Part shown: one piece after another, positions 20,185 to 31,700 of the stretch | Position numbering within the stretch: the first letter of the stretch is position 1 | Layout: each line of letters begins with the position of its first letter | DNA from: Mycoplasmataceae bacterium | GTDB lineage: Bacteria; Bacillota_I; Bacilli_A; Mycoplasmatales; Mycoplasmoidaceae | DNA length: 64,000 nucleotides | NCBI GenBank assembly: GCA_020024755.1 | Contig: JAHHTH010000003.1 | Span: 62,001 to 126,000, forward strand | Direction of reading: 5' to 3' | The notes under the pieces: generated by a model | The model's database searches: none | What the model was told of the DNA's origin: nothing | The model's input: only the letters and a program-made list of their open reading frames with translations | Position numbers and translations under genes: made by a program

Positions 20185-20838
20185 ATGGCTAAATTTAGAG
20201 CTTTAACATCTCCAAAAGGTTGAATTGAAGTTATTTGTGGTCCAATGTTTGCAGGTAAATCTGATGAACTTATTAGATCACTACATAAACTTCAATATGC
20301 TGATGTGGAGTATGTAGTTTTTAAACCAGTTACTGATTCAAGAACAAACAAACTAATTAAATCCAGAAATGGTTTAACTAGAGAAGCAATTGAAATCAAC
20401 AAAGCAGAAGAAATTCTAGGTTATTTAATTAATCATAATATTGATTACAATGTCATTGCAATTGATGAAGCACAATTCCTTGATGACGCTTTAGTTGATG
20501 TTTGTGATTTATTAGCAAACAAAGGTTATGTAGTTATTGTAGCTGGACTTGATAGAGACTTTAGGGGAGAACCTTTTGGGCCAATTCCTAAATTGTTAAC
20601 TAAAGCTGATATCATCAATAAGCTAACTGCAATTTGTACAAACTGTGGTGCTCCAGCATCGTTAACTCAAAGATTAATTGATGGCAAACCAGCAAATTAT
20701 AATGATCCACTAATTCTTGTTGGTAATACAGAATCTTATTGTGCAAGATGTCGCCATTGTCACCAAGTACCTGGCAAGCCTAAACTATCTCTTGAGGATG
20801 CTTTCATAACTAAAACTAGACAACTAAAAGATAATTAA
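20185..20838 (+). CDS. tdk: Thymidine kinase
   Basis: 217 residues, ATG behind AGAAGGAGAT. The Walker A GPMFAGKSDELIR lies near 19-31, Walker B is VIAIDEAQFLDD (the Glu is the catalytic base), the base-binding lasso contains FRGEPFGP, and zinc ligands sit in CTNCGAPA and CARCRHCH. It phosphorylates thymidine to dTMP, a salvage route needed because mollicutes depend on host nucleosides. Length and motifs are those of the bacterial tetrameric type II enzymes. It is followed by a strong terminator, so the rpoE-fba-ychF-tdk run ends here. Confidence 0.95.
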
Positions 20839-20860
20839 TCATTTATTACATTACATATTA

Positions 20861-20890
20861 ATCCCAAGGTATCATGCCTTGGGATTTTTA
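20861..20890 (+). terminator. Terminator after tdk
   Basis: ATCCCAAGG and CCTTGGGAT form a 9-bp perfect stem with a 7-base loop, followed by TTTTTAT. Confidence 0.88.
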
Positions 20891-20910
20891 TACTTAGATT
20901 TTCATTTTTA

Positions 20911-20928
20911 TTTTTTTTTTTTTATAAT
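20911..20928 (+). promoter_or_regulatory. Protease promoter with a 13-T homopolymer next to the -10 box
   Basis: A run of 13 T (20911-20923) leads directly into TATAAT (20923-20928) and fills the space where the -35 to -10 spacer must be. Changes in run length would alter the spacing. The start codon of the surface protease follows 22 bases after the -10. Confidence 0.7.
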
Positions 20929-20949
20929 TAAGGTAGGAAGGTGATGTGT

Positions 20950-23900
20950 ATGAGGATGAAAAAGAAAATAATTCCATTAGCTATATCTGCATTGGTAGCG
21001 TCAAGTATACCTGCAGCACTAGTTTCAACATCTACATCACCATCAAATAAACATAATATATATCAGATAAGTGAATCATCAAGTGTAGATGAAAGAGCAA
21101 ATCTAACCAACTTCACATTTTATTTAGGAAAGAACTCAGGGATTCCATTTGGTGGTAAAGATATTGTTCAATGACAAATTAAAGACAAAGATGGTAATTT
21201 AATTAAAGATGATAAAGGAAATCCAATTTTAACTATTGATGATGTAGATGATGGATTTATAGATGGAAAATATCAACTAAGTTTACCAAGTGGAAGCTAT
21301 ACAGCTGAATTATATAACCCATTAATAAGAAATGAACATTACATTCACCCAAATAATGTAATCCATTTTGACTCAAGTAATACTGATGTAAATCTAACTT
21401 ATGAACCAGTATTATGAGATGATACAACTCTACCAGATAGAACATGACAACCAAATGATGTCTTATATAATTACAAATTAAATGATGTTAATGGTAAAGG
21501 TTTTTCTTTCCAAAGAAATAAACAAACTGAGAAACTAACTGTTTTATTCTTCTTTAAAACTACTTGTCCTCACTCTCGAAAAACTTTAGGTCGTCTATCA
21601 GAAGTAATCATGGAAAATGGATGACAAAATAAAGTAAATGTAATTTGTGTTAGTTCAAAAGATAATCCAGAAGTCTTGAAAAATTTCGCTAATAACTATT
21701 GTCCAACATTTAGATATGTAGATGTTCTTAATGATGATCTAAAAGATACATTCTTAAAATCTAGTGGTTATCCTTCATTAGCATTCATTGATTATCAAGG
21801 TGTATTAGACACAACTGAAGATGGTGAACCTAGTAAAGGGCAATTAAGACAAGATATTAAAAGATTTTCAAAACCAGGTTTATTAGATAAAGCTGATAGT
21901 GAAATTCCAAAAGCTAATGATAATCCAATTAATCCTTCAATTCCTGAACTGGATCATAATGGACATCCAATAGGAAATGATGAACCATATTTAGACTTAC
22001 CTGCTAATGGTAAATTACCAGAAAAATTAGAAGATTTGAAGAAGATAAAACCTGAAGCAATCGCTAGTGTAAAAAGATATGATAGTAGAGACTATGGAAT
22101 AGTAACACCAATTAAAAATCAAGGTAAGGAAGGTTTGTGTTGAACTTATGCAACTGCTGCAGCTAGTGAAACTTCTATATTAAGAGAAGGATTGTCTCCA
22201 ATAACACCAAATAGAAATGATCTAATTAATCTATCTGAACATAACCTTGATTATGGTACTAGACAAAGAACAGCAGATTTTGATCTTCTTGGTTTGAACC
22301 CAAGAGATTTATGAACTGGACAAAAAGGAACAGGGAATGTTGTTGTTAATGCTACTGATGCCTTATCAATGTGAAACTCTCCAATTGAAGAAAAAAATCA
22401 AGTTGGGAATGGTTATAATTATGTTCCAGCAGATTATTACCTTGAAGATACTATTAGAATTACAAATACAATCAACTTATCAAATAAAATTGGTTGAGAT
22501 GCTACTATAAATGCGATTAAACAAATAATTGCTAGATATGGTGCAATTACTGCTAGTTACACTTGTGCAGGAACATTTGATTATACAAACACAAATTTAA
22601 AACCGAATAATGGTGGCCATGCAGTTACTATTGTAGGTTGAGATGATGATATTCCAGCTGACAGATATAATCCAACTGCAAAAATGAATGGTGGATGAAT
22701 TGTTAAAAATAGTTGAGGTGGTAGAGAACAGTTGCCTAATGCTGATGGTTACTTCTATATGAGTTATGATTCAGAAATAGATGACATGACTGCTTTTGAC
22801 TATTCTAAAGCTCATGAATTATATGATAACAACTATTACTATGATGCTAAAACAACTAGTCCTGGTATGCCAGATGCTGCTACTCACAAACCAGCAGCAG
22901 CCATTTACCGCGCAAAGAAAGCTGGTTTTGATACAAAAGAAGTATTAAAAGCTGTTAATGTTGGTATTATTGGTGAGAATGTTACTGCCACTGCAAAGAT
23001 TTATCTAAATCCAGAATCAGATTTTGATAAACCTAAATCCTCTGCAAATAAACCAGAAACCGGGGAATTAGTTGCTACAGTTTCAGAAACATTTAAACAT
23101 GGTGGTTATAAAACACTAGAACTATATGATCCAATTGAGTTAAAACCTGGTGATGTTTTTAGTATTGTAGTAGAACTTAAGAATCCAACACATGATGCCG
23201 ATTTATTCTATGGTGCTGATGAATCTATTGACAATATGACATTTTATAAAGATGACTCAGGTAATTGAGTTAACCCAATGCAAAAGTTAAAAGGTGCAGC
23301 TGCTAGAATTAAAGCTTTTACTCAGTCTCATAAAATTGAAAATGCTAGTAGTACAGATTTAAAAGATGCACAAATTAAATTATCTTCAACATCTTATCGT
23401 TTTGCTGATCCACTTAAACCACAAGTGGAATCAGTAAAAATTGGTGAAAAAGAATTGTCAATAGATGATTATGAAATTGTTTACAACAAACCTGTCTATA
23501 CAATGAAAGCAAGTGATGCAGGTGCTAACAATGTAGTTATTGGGAAATCTACAATCACTATTCAAGGAAAAGGTGAATACTATGGACAACAAACAGTTAA
23601 GTATGATATTTTAACTGGTATTGCTCCTGACCTTCAAGGTAAAGGGTGATATGAAAAGACTCGTTACAATGATCCAAGAATATTAAATATGAGAGTTAAA
23701 GCATCTGCTAAAAAATATAGAGATATTGAATTACCAATAGGATTCAAGTGAGATGGTGATGATAATCTAACTATTGATTTTAATAAGCCTCTACCAATAA
23801 AATACATAGGCGAAGATAAAGAATATTATAGATTTATATATTTTTCAAGTCCATATGATGTTATCTTACACCCAATGAATTCTGATGACTTTAAACCAAT

Positions 23901-25146
23901 TCCACCTGAATTTGATCCAAATACTCCACCACCAGATGAAAATGTAGAAGATGCACCAGTAGTTAATGATCCTGAATATGATTTAAGTCTAGCTGAAGTA
24001 AAATTAGAAGCTTACGATTTTACTTATGAAGGACAACCAATACAACCAAGAGTTATTGATGTTATTAATACAGTTGGATTCCACCCGAATATCGAATGAA
24101 ACTTTGATATTCAGTATAAGAATAATGATGCACCTGGAATCGGTAAAGTAATTATTAAACCAAAATCAAGTTCTATATATTTTGGTAAAAAAGAAATTGA
24201 ATTCACAATTCGTGACAAATCTGGTAATGTACCAACAGTAGATCCTAATGCACCACGTCCTAACCAAAATTTAAAATCAGTTTCTATCAAACTAAATAGA
24301 CAAGAATATAATCCTGATGATGCAATTACTGCAACAGCTATAGTAAACCCTAACACATTGATAGGTTTAAGATATGAATGAGAAGTTACTGATGGAAAAT
24401 ATCTAAAGAAATTAAATATCAATCAACCAAAAATTAGTATTAATGCTGACAATATTTATAATGGTAAACAATTGAAGGTAACTGTATTCTACAAAGAGGA
24501 AGAAGTATTTAATGCTGCACAATTGATTATCACAAACAAAGCATTACCTGATGCACCAACAGTAAATCCGCCACCAGCAATTAATCCAAGTCCAAATCCG
24601 GATACTAAGCCACCTGTAGTTAATCCAGAACCACCTACACCTGGTCCAGTAGTTCCTCCAAATCCTACTCCACCTACCGCTCCAATAGAACCTGATCTAA
24701 ATCCTATAGTTCCACCTTCTCGACCAGATCCTCAACCAGAAGCTACTATACAAGATGTAAGATTTGAAGTAAAACCTCAATATTTTGAAGGTGAAACCAT
24801 TGAGTTAGTTGCGATTACTAAATTTGATCATCAACCAAAAACAACAGTAACTTACACTTGATATTTAAATGGTGAACAATTATCTAGTTCACAATCACCA
24901 ACATTAACAATTCCGGCTAAACTTGAATATGATAATGCAGACTTATTTGTTTTAGCTAAACACAATAACAAAAAAATAAGTTCTGAACATAAAACAATTA
25001 ATGTAGTCAAAAAAAATGAATCTATAGTTACATCAAATCAAAAAGGATTTGATTCTAGAAAAATCATAATGATAAGTGCTATATCTGCAGGTGTTGTACT
25101 GTTAGGATTAACAACCACTCTAATAATAAGAAAATTTAAGAGATAG
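20950..25146 (+). CDS. Surface-anchored protease: thioredoxin-like domain plus papain-family (C1) domain
   Basis: 1398 residues. The start is uncertain among three close in-frame ATGs (20944, 20950, 20956); 20950 has the best spacing from AGGAAGG. A signal peptide (MRMKKKIIPLAISALVASSIPAALVS) leads. Residues 180-310 look thioredoxin-like: LTVLFFFKTTCPHSRKTLGRL with a C206-P-H-S209 active site, then SGYPSLAFIDYQG with the cis-Pro. The C1 domain follows: NQGKEGLCWTYA with Cys397, GGHAVTIVGWDDD with His557, VKNSWGG with Asn587. Beyond lie beta-rich repeats, a Pro-rich linker (about 1200-1270), an Ig-like segment (TYTWYLNGEQL) and a C-terminal helix ending KRK-type, RKFKR, for membrane anchoring. 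It probably degrades host or neighbour proteins outside the cell. Alternative: a bacteriocin-like or adhesin role. Confidence 0.85.
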
Positions 25147-25156
25147 TAATAATTAC

Positions 25157-27130
25157 TTATTCTACTCTCTTTACTAGTTCTTTAATAAAGTATTCCACAG
25201 CTATCATTGCTCTTACGTCATTTTCACAATATATCTTTAGATTCTTTTCAAGTTCAGCTCATTCTTGATCTGTTAATTTATTGTGGAAACGTTTAGTAGT
25301 TTCATTTTGACAAATCTTACCATTTTGTACAACAATCAAATCATGATAATCTTTACATCCAGTCATATCATATATAGCTCTATAGTTTTCCATAATGTAA
25401 GGTAATACTTTTTTAATTGAATAGAATCCACCTAATTCTTTGATAATTACTGGTCTTCCATATTTATCACTGTTAACTACAAAGTAATTAGCGATGTCAT
25501 ATATATTTGTATTGATACAATCAATCTTTCTGCAATATTCTAAATAGTCATCATCATTCTTATCAAAGTAGTTTTTTAATTCATTTAATCTACTTCTTTC
25601 AAAGTTAGCATTATAAACAATATAACTATAATCACTTCCTTTGTATAAAGCATCTACAACTTCTTTGAATTGGTTTATTTCAATATGTTTAGGATCAATG
25701 ACAATATTGTTACATTTTAATTGGTCAACTGGTGTACCATCATTATCATCAATAATAACTGAACATTGTGTAAGGATTTGCATAAAAGGTAAACAATGAT
25801 CAATTGGTCTAATTGGTGAATTAATTGTTTCAAAGTCAAAGTATACTTTTTTAGGTTTTAATTCTGATCACATTTTAAGTAATCCATTTCTATTGATAGT
25901 AATATCATCAGCATCTTCAGAAAAGTATGCTTTGTATTCTTCTTTTTTGAAGTAACTCATAGGATCTTGAGATTTCTTGTAAGTTATTAATGCATCTTCA
26001 GTTTGTTTTGCAATATTACCTGAATAATCAAATAATTTATATCCTTTGTATTTGTAAAGAGTTCTTACTTTTAATCATAAATCTGAGTTCTTTCAAAAAC
26101 TCTTTTCATTAGCGTGTGGTTTAATGTCACCTATAATTTCACCTGTACCATTTGTTTGCATCTTGGTTCTTATGTCATATAGTTCTTGGGTTACTTGTTC
26201 AAAAGATTCCATTAACACTTCAACTCTTTGAATAAACATGTCAACATATTTTACAGTCTTAGACATCTCTCTCTTTTGTTCTAGATCGCTAAAATCACCA
26301 CTACATAGTCTAGTGATATTAATTGGACAATCTACATATTCATAAACACCATCTATTTTTCTTAAAAATCCTAATGCTTCCTTACAAAAAGCTTTCATAT
26401 CTAAAGTGATTGCTTTATCTGCAAAGGCTACTGTTTTTGTAGTATTAAAGTTTTCAGTTATAGTTAATGGAACTTCATATCTATTTGCAAAACAATATCT
26501 CACTAAGCACAAAGCAAATGTGAAATAAAAATCATTAAGATATTCTATTTTATCCATTACCTTTGATTGAAAATATAAATCTAGGAAGTGGTGTCTTTTA
26601 GCTGTAGTTGTGCCTTTAGTTTCAATGATATCAATACAAACGCCTTTCTTTACAAGAGCATCTGGTTTAGTAATTAAATATCCTGCAATAAACACTGGTT
26701 GAAAGATAATGATGTTTTCATTGTTTTCAATTAGGTGTTTAGTAATAACAGCAATATCTTCTTGTTTCATTTTGGCATATTCACCTTCTTCGAGGTCAAC
26801 TACCATGCTAATATCTTTATATTTATTTTTGATAAACTCTCTAGATTTTTTATCAATAATACATCCTTCTACAATTTGAGGATTATTAAGATCTATATCC
26901 TTATTAGTTTCTTTTAATTCTTTATAAAGTTCATAATAATCTTGTTCACCATCATAGTCTTCATTGTCTTCATCTTCATCTAATTCTTGAACATTATGAC
27001 TCTTTGTAACTAATTTCATTTGTGCATCAATTGCAGCTTCTACTTCTGCATTACTAAAGAACCAAAAGGCTGGTTGTTTAGTGTAGTATGCAATGTAATC
27101 GTATTTACCAATATATTTAGATTTTTTCAT
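25157..27130 (-). CDS. DUF2779 protein, fused PD-(D/E)XK and DEDD-type nuclease domains
   Basis: 657 residues after joining the frame across TGA codons. The N-terminal region has a literal PD (156-157) followed by E170-T-K172 in VCIDIIETKGTT, the PD-(D/E)XK nuclease pattern with AKRHH after it. The C-terminal half is DUF2779: YFDFETINSPIRPIDHCLPFMQ (DxE), YNANFERSRLNEL, YDIANYFVV, LGGFYSIKKVLPYI, and a last Asp in YCENDVRAMI. These are the positions of a DEDDh-like 3'-5' exonuclease. An acidic insert (about 50-62) lies between. Common in mollicutes with unknown substrate; a nucleic-acid repair or processing role is inference. Single gene. Confidence 0.83.
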
Positions 27131-27185
27131 TTTTTGCTTATTCAGTCACTAGGAATGAATACTTATATTATATAATAATACATAT

Positions 27186-27374
27186 ATGAAAAAAGAAAAA
27201 GTAGCTTCACAATCTCAATCACAAACACCTAGTTTGAAAGAATTCTTTTGAAAACACAAAGGACCAAGTGTTGATGATAAGAAATATACAGTTAAGGATG
27301 CAATCATCCCTAACCGTTTTAGTTTCTATGAAGATGAAGAAATTCAAGTAAGAATTAACAATGGAAAGAAATAA
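27186..27374 (+). CDS. Small hypothetical protein overlapping cdd
   Basis: 62 residues: a Gln/Ser-rich start, then LKEFFWKHKGPSVDDKKYTVKDAIIPNRFSFYEDEEIQV. It has one TGA-coded Trp. I do not recognise it. It ends 14 bases inside the cytidine deaminase gene, a coupling typical of an operon, which supports it as real. Neither signal peptide nor membrane segment is visible. Confidence 0.6.
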
Positions 27375-27768
27375 GATTTTTGAAAAATTAATTGAGTTAC
27401 AAAAGAATTCTTACTGTGTTTATTCAAACTACCCAGTAGCGTGCGTTTTAATTGATAATAATGACAAAGCATATTTTGGGGTAAATATGGAAAATGCTAC
27501 TTATGGCTTAACAATTTGTGCGGAAAGAAATGCAATTGCTAATGCTGTTACAAATGGATCAAAGAAATTCAAAGAACTTCACATTATTTGTGGAGATAAC
27601 AAAAAAAGTTTCGGAACTCCATGTGGTGCATGTCGTCAAGTTATTGCAGAATTTTGTAAAGCTGATATGCCAATTGTTATTTGAAATTGTGAAGGGAAAT
27701 CTAAGGAATTAACTTTAGGTGACTTATTGCCTTATTCATTTGATAATGAGTTTTTTGGAAAGGAATAA
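27361..27768 (+). CDS. cdd: Cytidine deaminase
   Basis: 135 residues. The zinc motif is CAERNAI (Cys, catalytic Glu) and later PCGACRQ (two Cys ligands), preceded by YSNYPVACVL and GVNMENATYGLT, the substrate-binding segments of the family. It converts cytidine and deoxycytidine to uridine forms in pyrimidine salvage. The C-terminal LLPYSF is the canonical end of the tetrameric type. The gene starts inside the preceding small gene and lies 2 bases before the phosphohexomutase, the pairing known from M. genitalium (MG052-MG053). Confidence 0.95.
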
Positions 27769-27770
27769 TT

Positions 27771-29447
27771 ATGACAAACAACATTTTCTTAAAATGAATG
27801 AAATCACCAAATGTTTCACAAGAAATGAAACAAGAAATGAAACAAATGAGTGCTGATCAAATTGAAGCATCATTTAAAGAAGAACCATTAAAATTTGGGA
27901 CAGCTGGATATCGTGCTCCAGTTGGACCTGGACCAATGTTCTTAAATGAATTTACTTACCAACAATTAGCTGTTGCTTATGCTAAATTTATTTTATTTAA
28001 CTTTGAAGCACAAGACCCAGCTGCAAAGAAAAAAATGCCAAGAGTTTTAATTGCACACGACAACCGTAGAAATGGTAGAGATATCTCAGTTCTAGTAGGT
28101 AATGTTTTAAGTGCTCATGGAATTGAAGTTTACTACCCATACAACAATATGTGTATTGCAACTCCAATGGTTTCATTTATTGTTAGAGAATATGGATTAG
28201 ATGGTGCAATTAATATTACTGCTAGCCACAATCCAAAAGAATTTAACGGTTTTAAAGCTTACAACAGAACAGGTGCTCAAGTAACTGTAAAAGAAGCTGA
28301 AATGATTACTGAATTCCTTCCAGATACTTATACTAATATCACAAAGAAATATAATCCAAATATTAAGAATATCTATTTCTTAGGTACTTCTTGAATGAAA
28401 GGATACTATAAATCAATTGATACTACACTAAATATTACCGACCACAGTAGATGTATAAACAAAGATCCAATTGTTATTACTACTCACCACGGTGCAGCTT
28501 CAACTTTAATTGAAAAATATTTATCAACTAGAGGACATAATGTTGTTTTAGTTCCTTCTCAATGTTATGAAGATCCTGAATTCACAAACTCACCTGTAAT
28601 GAATCCTGAAGATCCTATCTCATTTAAAGCAGCAATTGAATTAGCTGATAAGATTAAATCTAAATTATGTTTAGGACTAGATCCAGATGGAGACAGAATC
28701 GCAGTTGCTATTAAACACAAGAATGAATGATATTACTTAAATGGTAATGAAGTTGGAATTTTAGTAACATACTATTTAATGACTAACAAAGATTTTGGTG
28801 GATTAGTTCCAGTGTTAGTTTCAACTTATGTATCTACATCATTAGTAAATGAAATAGTTGGTAGAGAAAATGGTTTAGTAATGAGAACTGCAACAGGATT
28901 CAAAAATATTGCTCAAGCTATGGAACACATTGATTTAGGAAAATGTGATTATGTTCTTGGATTTGAAGAATCTATTGGTATGAACACATCATTAGCAACT
29001 AGAGAAAAAGATGGTATTGCTGCTTCAGCATTAATTCTTGAAATGGTTGATTTCTACAAACACCATGGTTTTGATTTAATTGATATTTTAGAAAACAGAG
29101 TTTATCCTATCTATGGATTATGATATGGTGAAACAGTATCTATTAAAATCCCAGGTGCAAATTGAAAAAACAAGACAAAAGCATTAGAAAAGAAAGCATT
29201 AACAATTAAGAAGGGAACTAAATTAGGCAACTTCACAATTAAGAATGTATTCTGAAACTCTGCTGGTGAATGTATTGAATGAGATTTAGGAAATGATTCT
29301 TGAATTAAATTTAGAGTATCAGGAACAGAACCTAAATTCAAAATCTATTACAACTTAATGTTTGGTAATTCAAAAATCCAATACAAAGTACGTAAAGAAT
29401 TAGTTCAAAAATTAACTAAGTCTATTAAAGGGAAATTAGGAATTTAA
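27771..29447 (+). CDS. Phosphohexomutase (phosphomannomutase/phosphoglucomutase)
   Basis: 558 residues. The catalytic phosphoserine loop is ITASHNPKEFNG, the metal loop GLDPDGDRIAVA, the sugar-recognition loop GFEESIG, and the phosphate-binding loop KFRVSGTEPKFKIYY. The start FGTAGYRAPVGPGP is the first conserved block. It belongs to the long alpha-D-phosphohexomutase type (MG053-like) that also acts on phosphopentoses in mollicutes; here it may supply ribose-5-phosphate entry from nucleosides or glucose-6-phosphate. Coupled to cdd. Several UGA codons are Trp. Confidence 0.92.
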
Positions 29448-29450
29448 TTG

Positions 29451-30200
29451 ATGGAAAAGATTGTTATTTTTAATACTGACAGAAAATTTATAGAAAATAA
29501 TTTAGATCAAATTGATGCTTTGATTAATTTGTTCATTGACATTGATATTCGTTTCATGATGGATATTAAGCCAGCTGATTATGATTTTATTAATTCTGTT
29601 AAGCATTTAAAAATAACTGAAAGAGATGTATTCAATATGCAATTTGCAAAAGAAAACGCTATTGCAGATTGTGCTGCGGACTCATTCCTGGTTAATGCAG
29701 AATTATTAACTAAAATAGCATTAGATCAAAATATTAGAAGCGAAGATGTTGTTCAACTAATCTTAAGTAATAATAAAGAAGTGATTCTTAGAGTAAATGA
29801 ATCTATCAAGGAATTCTCTCGTAATAGAGGGTCATTATCAATTATGGATAAAATCTTTGATGTACTTAGTCTAGTGCCTGGAAAAAAGATTAAAGACTAC
29901 ATCATGATTAACTATCATTTTGATGGTGGAAGAAACTCAACTACTAATGAACATATTGATGATATGATCAAAACAATTAGAAGTTCATTAACTAATTCAC
30001 ATGGTGTAAATGTTCCAGTTTTATTAAGTGGAAACATCAATTGTACTAACATTTTATCTTATTGTGTAACAAACAATATTGATGGATTTATTATAGATGA
30101 TAAAAATCTTAGTGTAGAATCAATGATAGAAACAGTAAGGATGGTACACGGATGACAAAGGGTGATAAGAAATCAAATAATGAGAAGAGAGAAAAAGTAA
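29451..30200 (+). CDS. Triosephosphate-isomerase-like protein without recognisable catalytic residues
   Basis: 249 residues; ATG 29451 is 3 bases after the preceding stop. The C-terminal half fits TPI: VPVLLSGNINCTNILSYCVTNNIDGFIIDDKNLSVESMIETV parallels the YGGSV...DGALVGGASL...F phosphate-binding region, and DGGRNSTTNEHIDDMIKTIRSSL parallels the segment after loop 6. But the N-terminal Asn-x-Lys, the loop with the catalytic His, and the Glu of YEPVWAIGTG have no counterparts, and GG-x-SL is changed to DDKNL. It sits just before gpmI, exactly where tpiA is in M. genitalium (MG431-MG430), and overlaps gpmI by 49 bases. I infer a diverged, probably non-catalytic TPI homologue. Another fold cannot be excluded. 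Confidence 0.6.
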
Positions 30201-31693
30201 TTCTTCTTATCCTAGATGGTTTTGGCTTTGGACGTCAAGACAATACAAATGCTATATATTTAGCACAACCTCAAACATTTAATAAGTTAAAAGATGAATA
30301 CCCTAGCATTTCAATTAATGCTAGTGAAGAATATGTTGGATTACCAGAAGGACAACCTGGTAACTCAGAAGTTGGACATTTAACAATTGGTGCTGGAAGA
30401 ATATTTCACACTGGTTTAGGTTTAATTAATAATGCAGTTAAAACTGGAGACTTCTTCAAAAATGAAGTTTTAATTAAAGCGATTGAACAAGCTAAGAAAT
30501 TAGGAACTAACATTCACTTATTAGGTTTAGCAAGTAACGGTGATGTACACGCAAGTTTAAAACACTTATACAAATTAATTGATATGTGTAATGAACATAA
30601 CATTACTCCAATCTTAGATTTATTTACTGATGGTAGAGATACAAAAGAACAACAATTCATTGAAGACTTTGAAGATATCAAGTCTAAATATTTAGATACA
30701 AATAAAGCTAAATTAGGAACTATTTCAGGTAGATACTATGCAATGGATAGAAATAAAAATTGAGATAGAACAGAATTAGCTTTAGAACAAATTAAATCAG
30801 AAGCTAGTGATAGTATTACACCACTAGATTACATTAAACAATCTTATAATGAAAAAATCTATGATGAATTTATTAAACCAAAATCATTTAATTCTAATGA
30901 TACAAAACTAAAAGAAAATGATGTTATGATCTTCTTTAACTTTAGAAGTGATAGAATCAGACAACTTATTCATTTATTCTCAAAGAATACTGAAGACTAT
31001 GATTACATTTCTCCAAATACATTCCCAGTAACTATGGTTGGGTTTATGGATTACAAACTTAAAGGAATGCAAAACATTGCATTTATTCAACCAATCAATA
31101 CAGTTTACTTAGGAGATATCGTATCAAAAGCAGGTTTAAAACAATTAAGAATTGCTGAAACAGAAAAATATGCACACGTGACATATTTCCTAGATAGTTT
31201 AAGTAATGATAAGAGACAAGGATGTGATTTCCAATTAATTCCAAGTCCATCTGTGGCAACATATGATTTACAACCAGAAATGTCTGCTGGTCAAATCACA
31301 GATTACATTTTATCTAACTTTGAAAAATATGATTTAATTGTAGCTAACTATGCAAACTCAGATATGGTAGGACACACTGGTGTCATGGATGCAGCTATTA
31401 AGGCAATTAAAACATTAGATGATCAATTAAAGAGAATATATGAAAATATAGTCTTAAAACATCCAGAATATACAGTTATAATCACTGCTGACCATGGAAA
31501 CAGTGATGAAATGATTGATAAAAATGGTATAATTGTAACTAGTCATACTGCCAATAAGGTACCTTTTATTCTATTGAATAAAGACTATAAATTAGTTGAA
31601 GATGGTAGTTTAGCTAATATCACACCAACAATTTTAGACTTATTAGGTATAGAAAAACCTGATTGTATGGATGGCTCACTAATTAAGAAATAG
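30152..31693 (+). CDS. gpmI: Phosphoglycerate mutase, cofactor-independent
   Basis: 513 residues. LLILDGFGFG (metal Asp), GQPGNSEVGH with the phospho-acceptor Ser, LFTDGRDT, TISGRYYAMDRNKNWDRT, FFNFRSDRIRQL, NSDMVGHTG and TADHGNSD cover all metal-binding and catalytic elements of the alkaline-phosphatase superfamily enzyme. It interconverts 3- and 2-phosphoglycerate in glycolysis. Start ATG 30152 lies within the 3' end of the TPI-like gene, in a different frame, suggesting translational coupling. Confidence 0.95.
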
Positions 31694-31700
31694 GGTTTTT

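Noticed and set aside
27186..29447. Frameshifts or premature stops in the phosphohexomutase and many other genes
   Set aside because: All interruptions are TGA codons at positions where homologues have Trp. With translation table 4 the frames are continuous.
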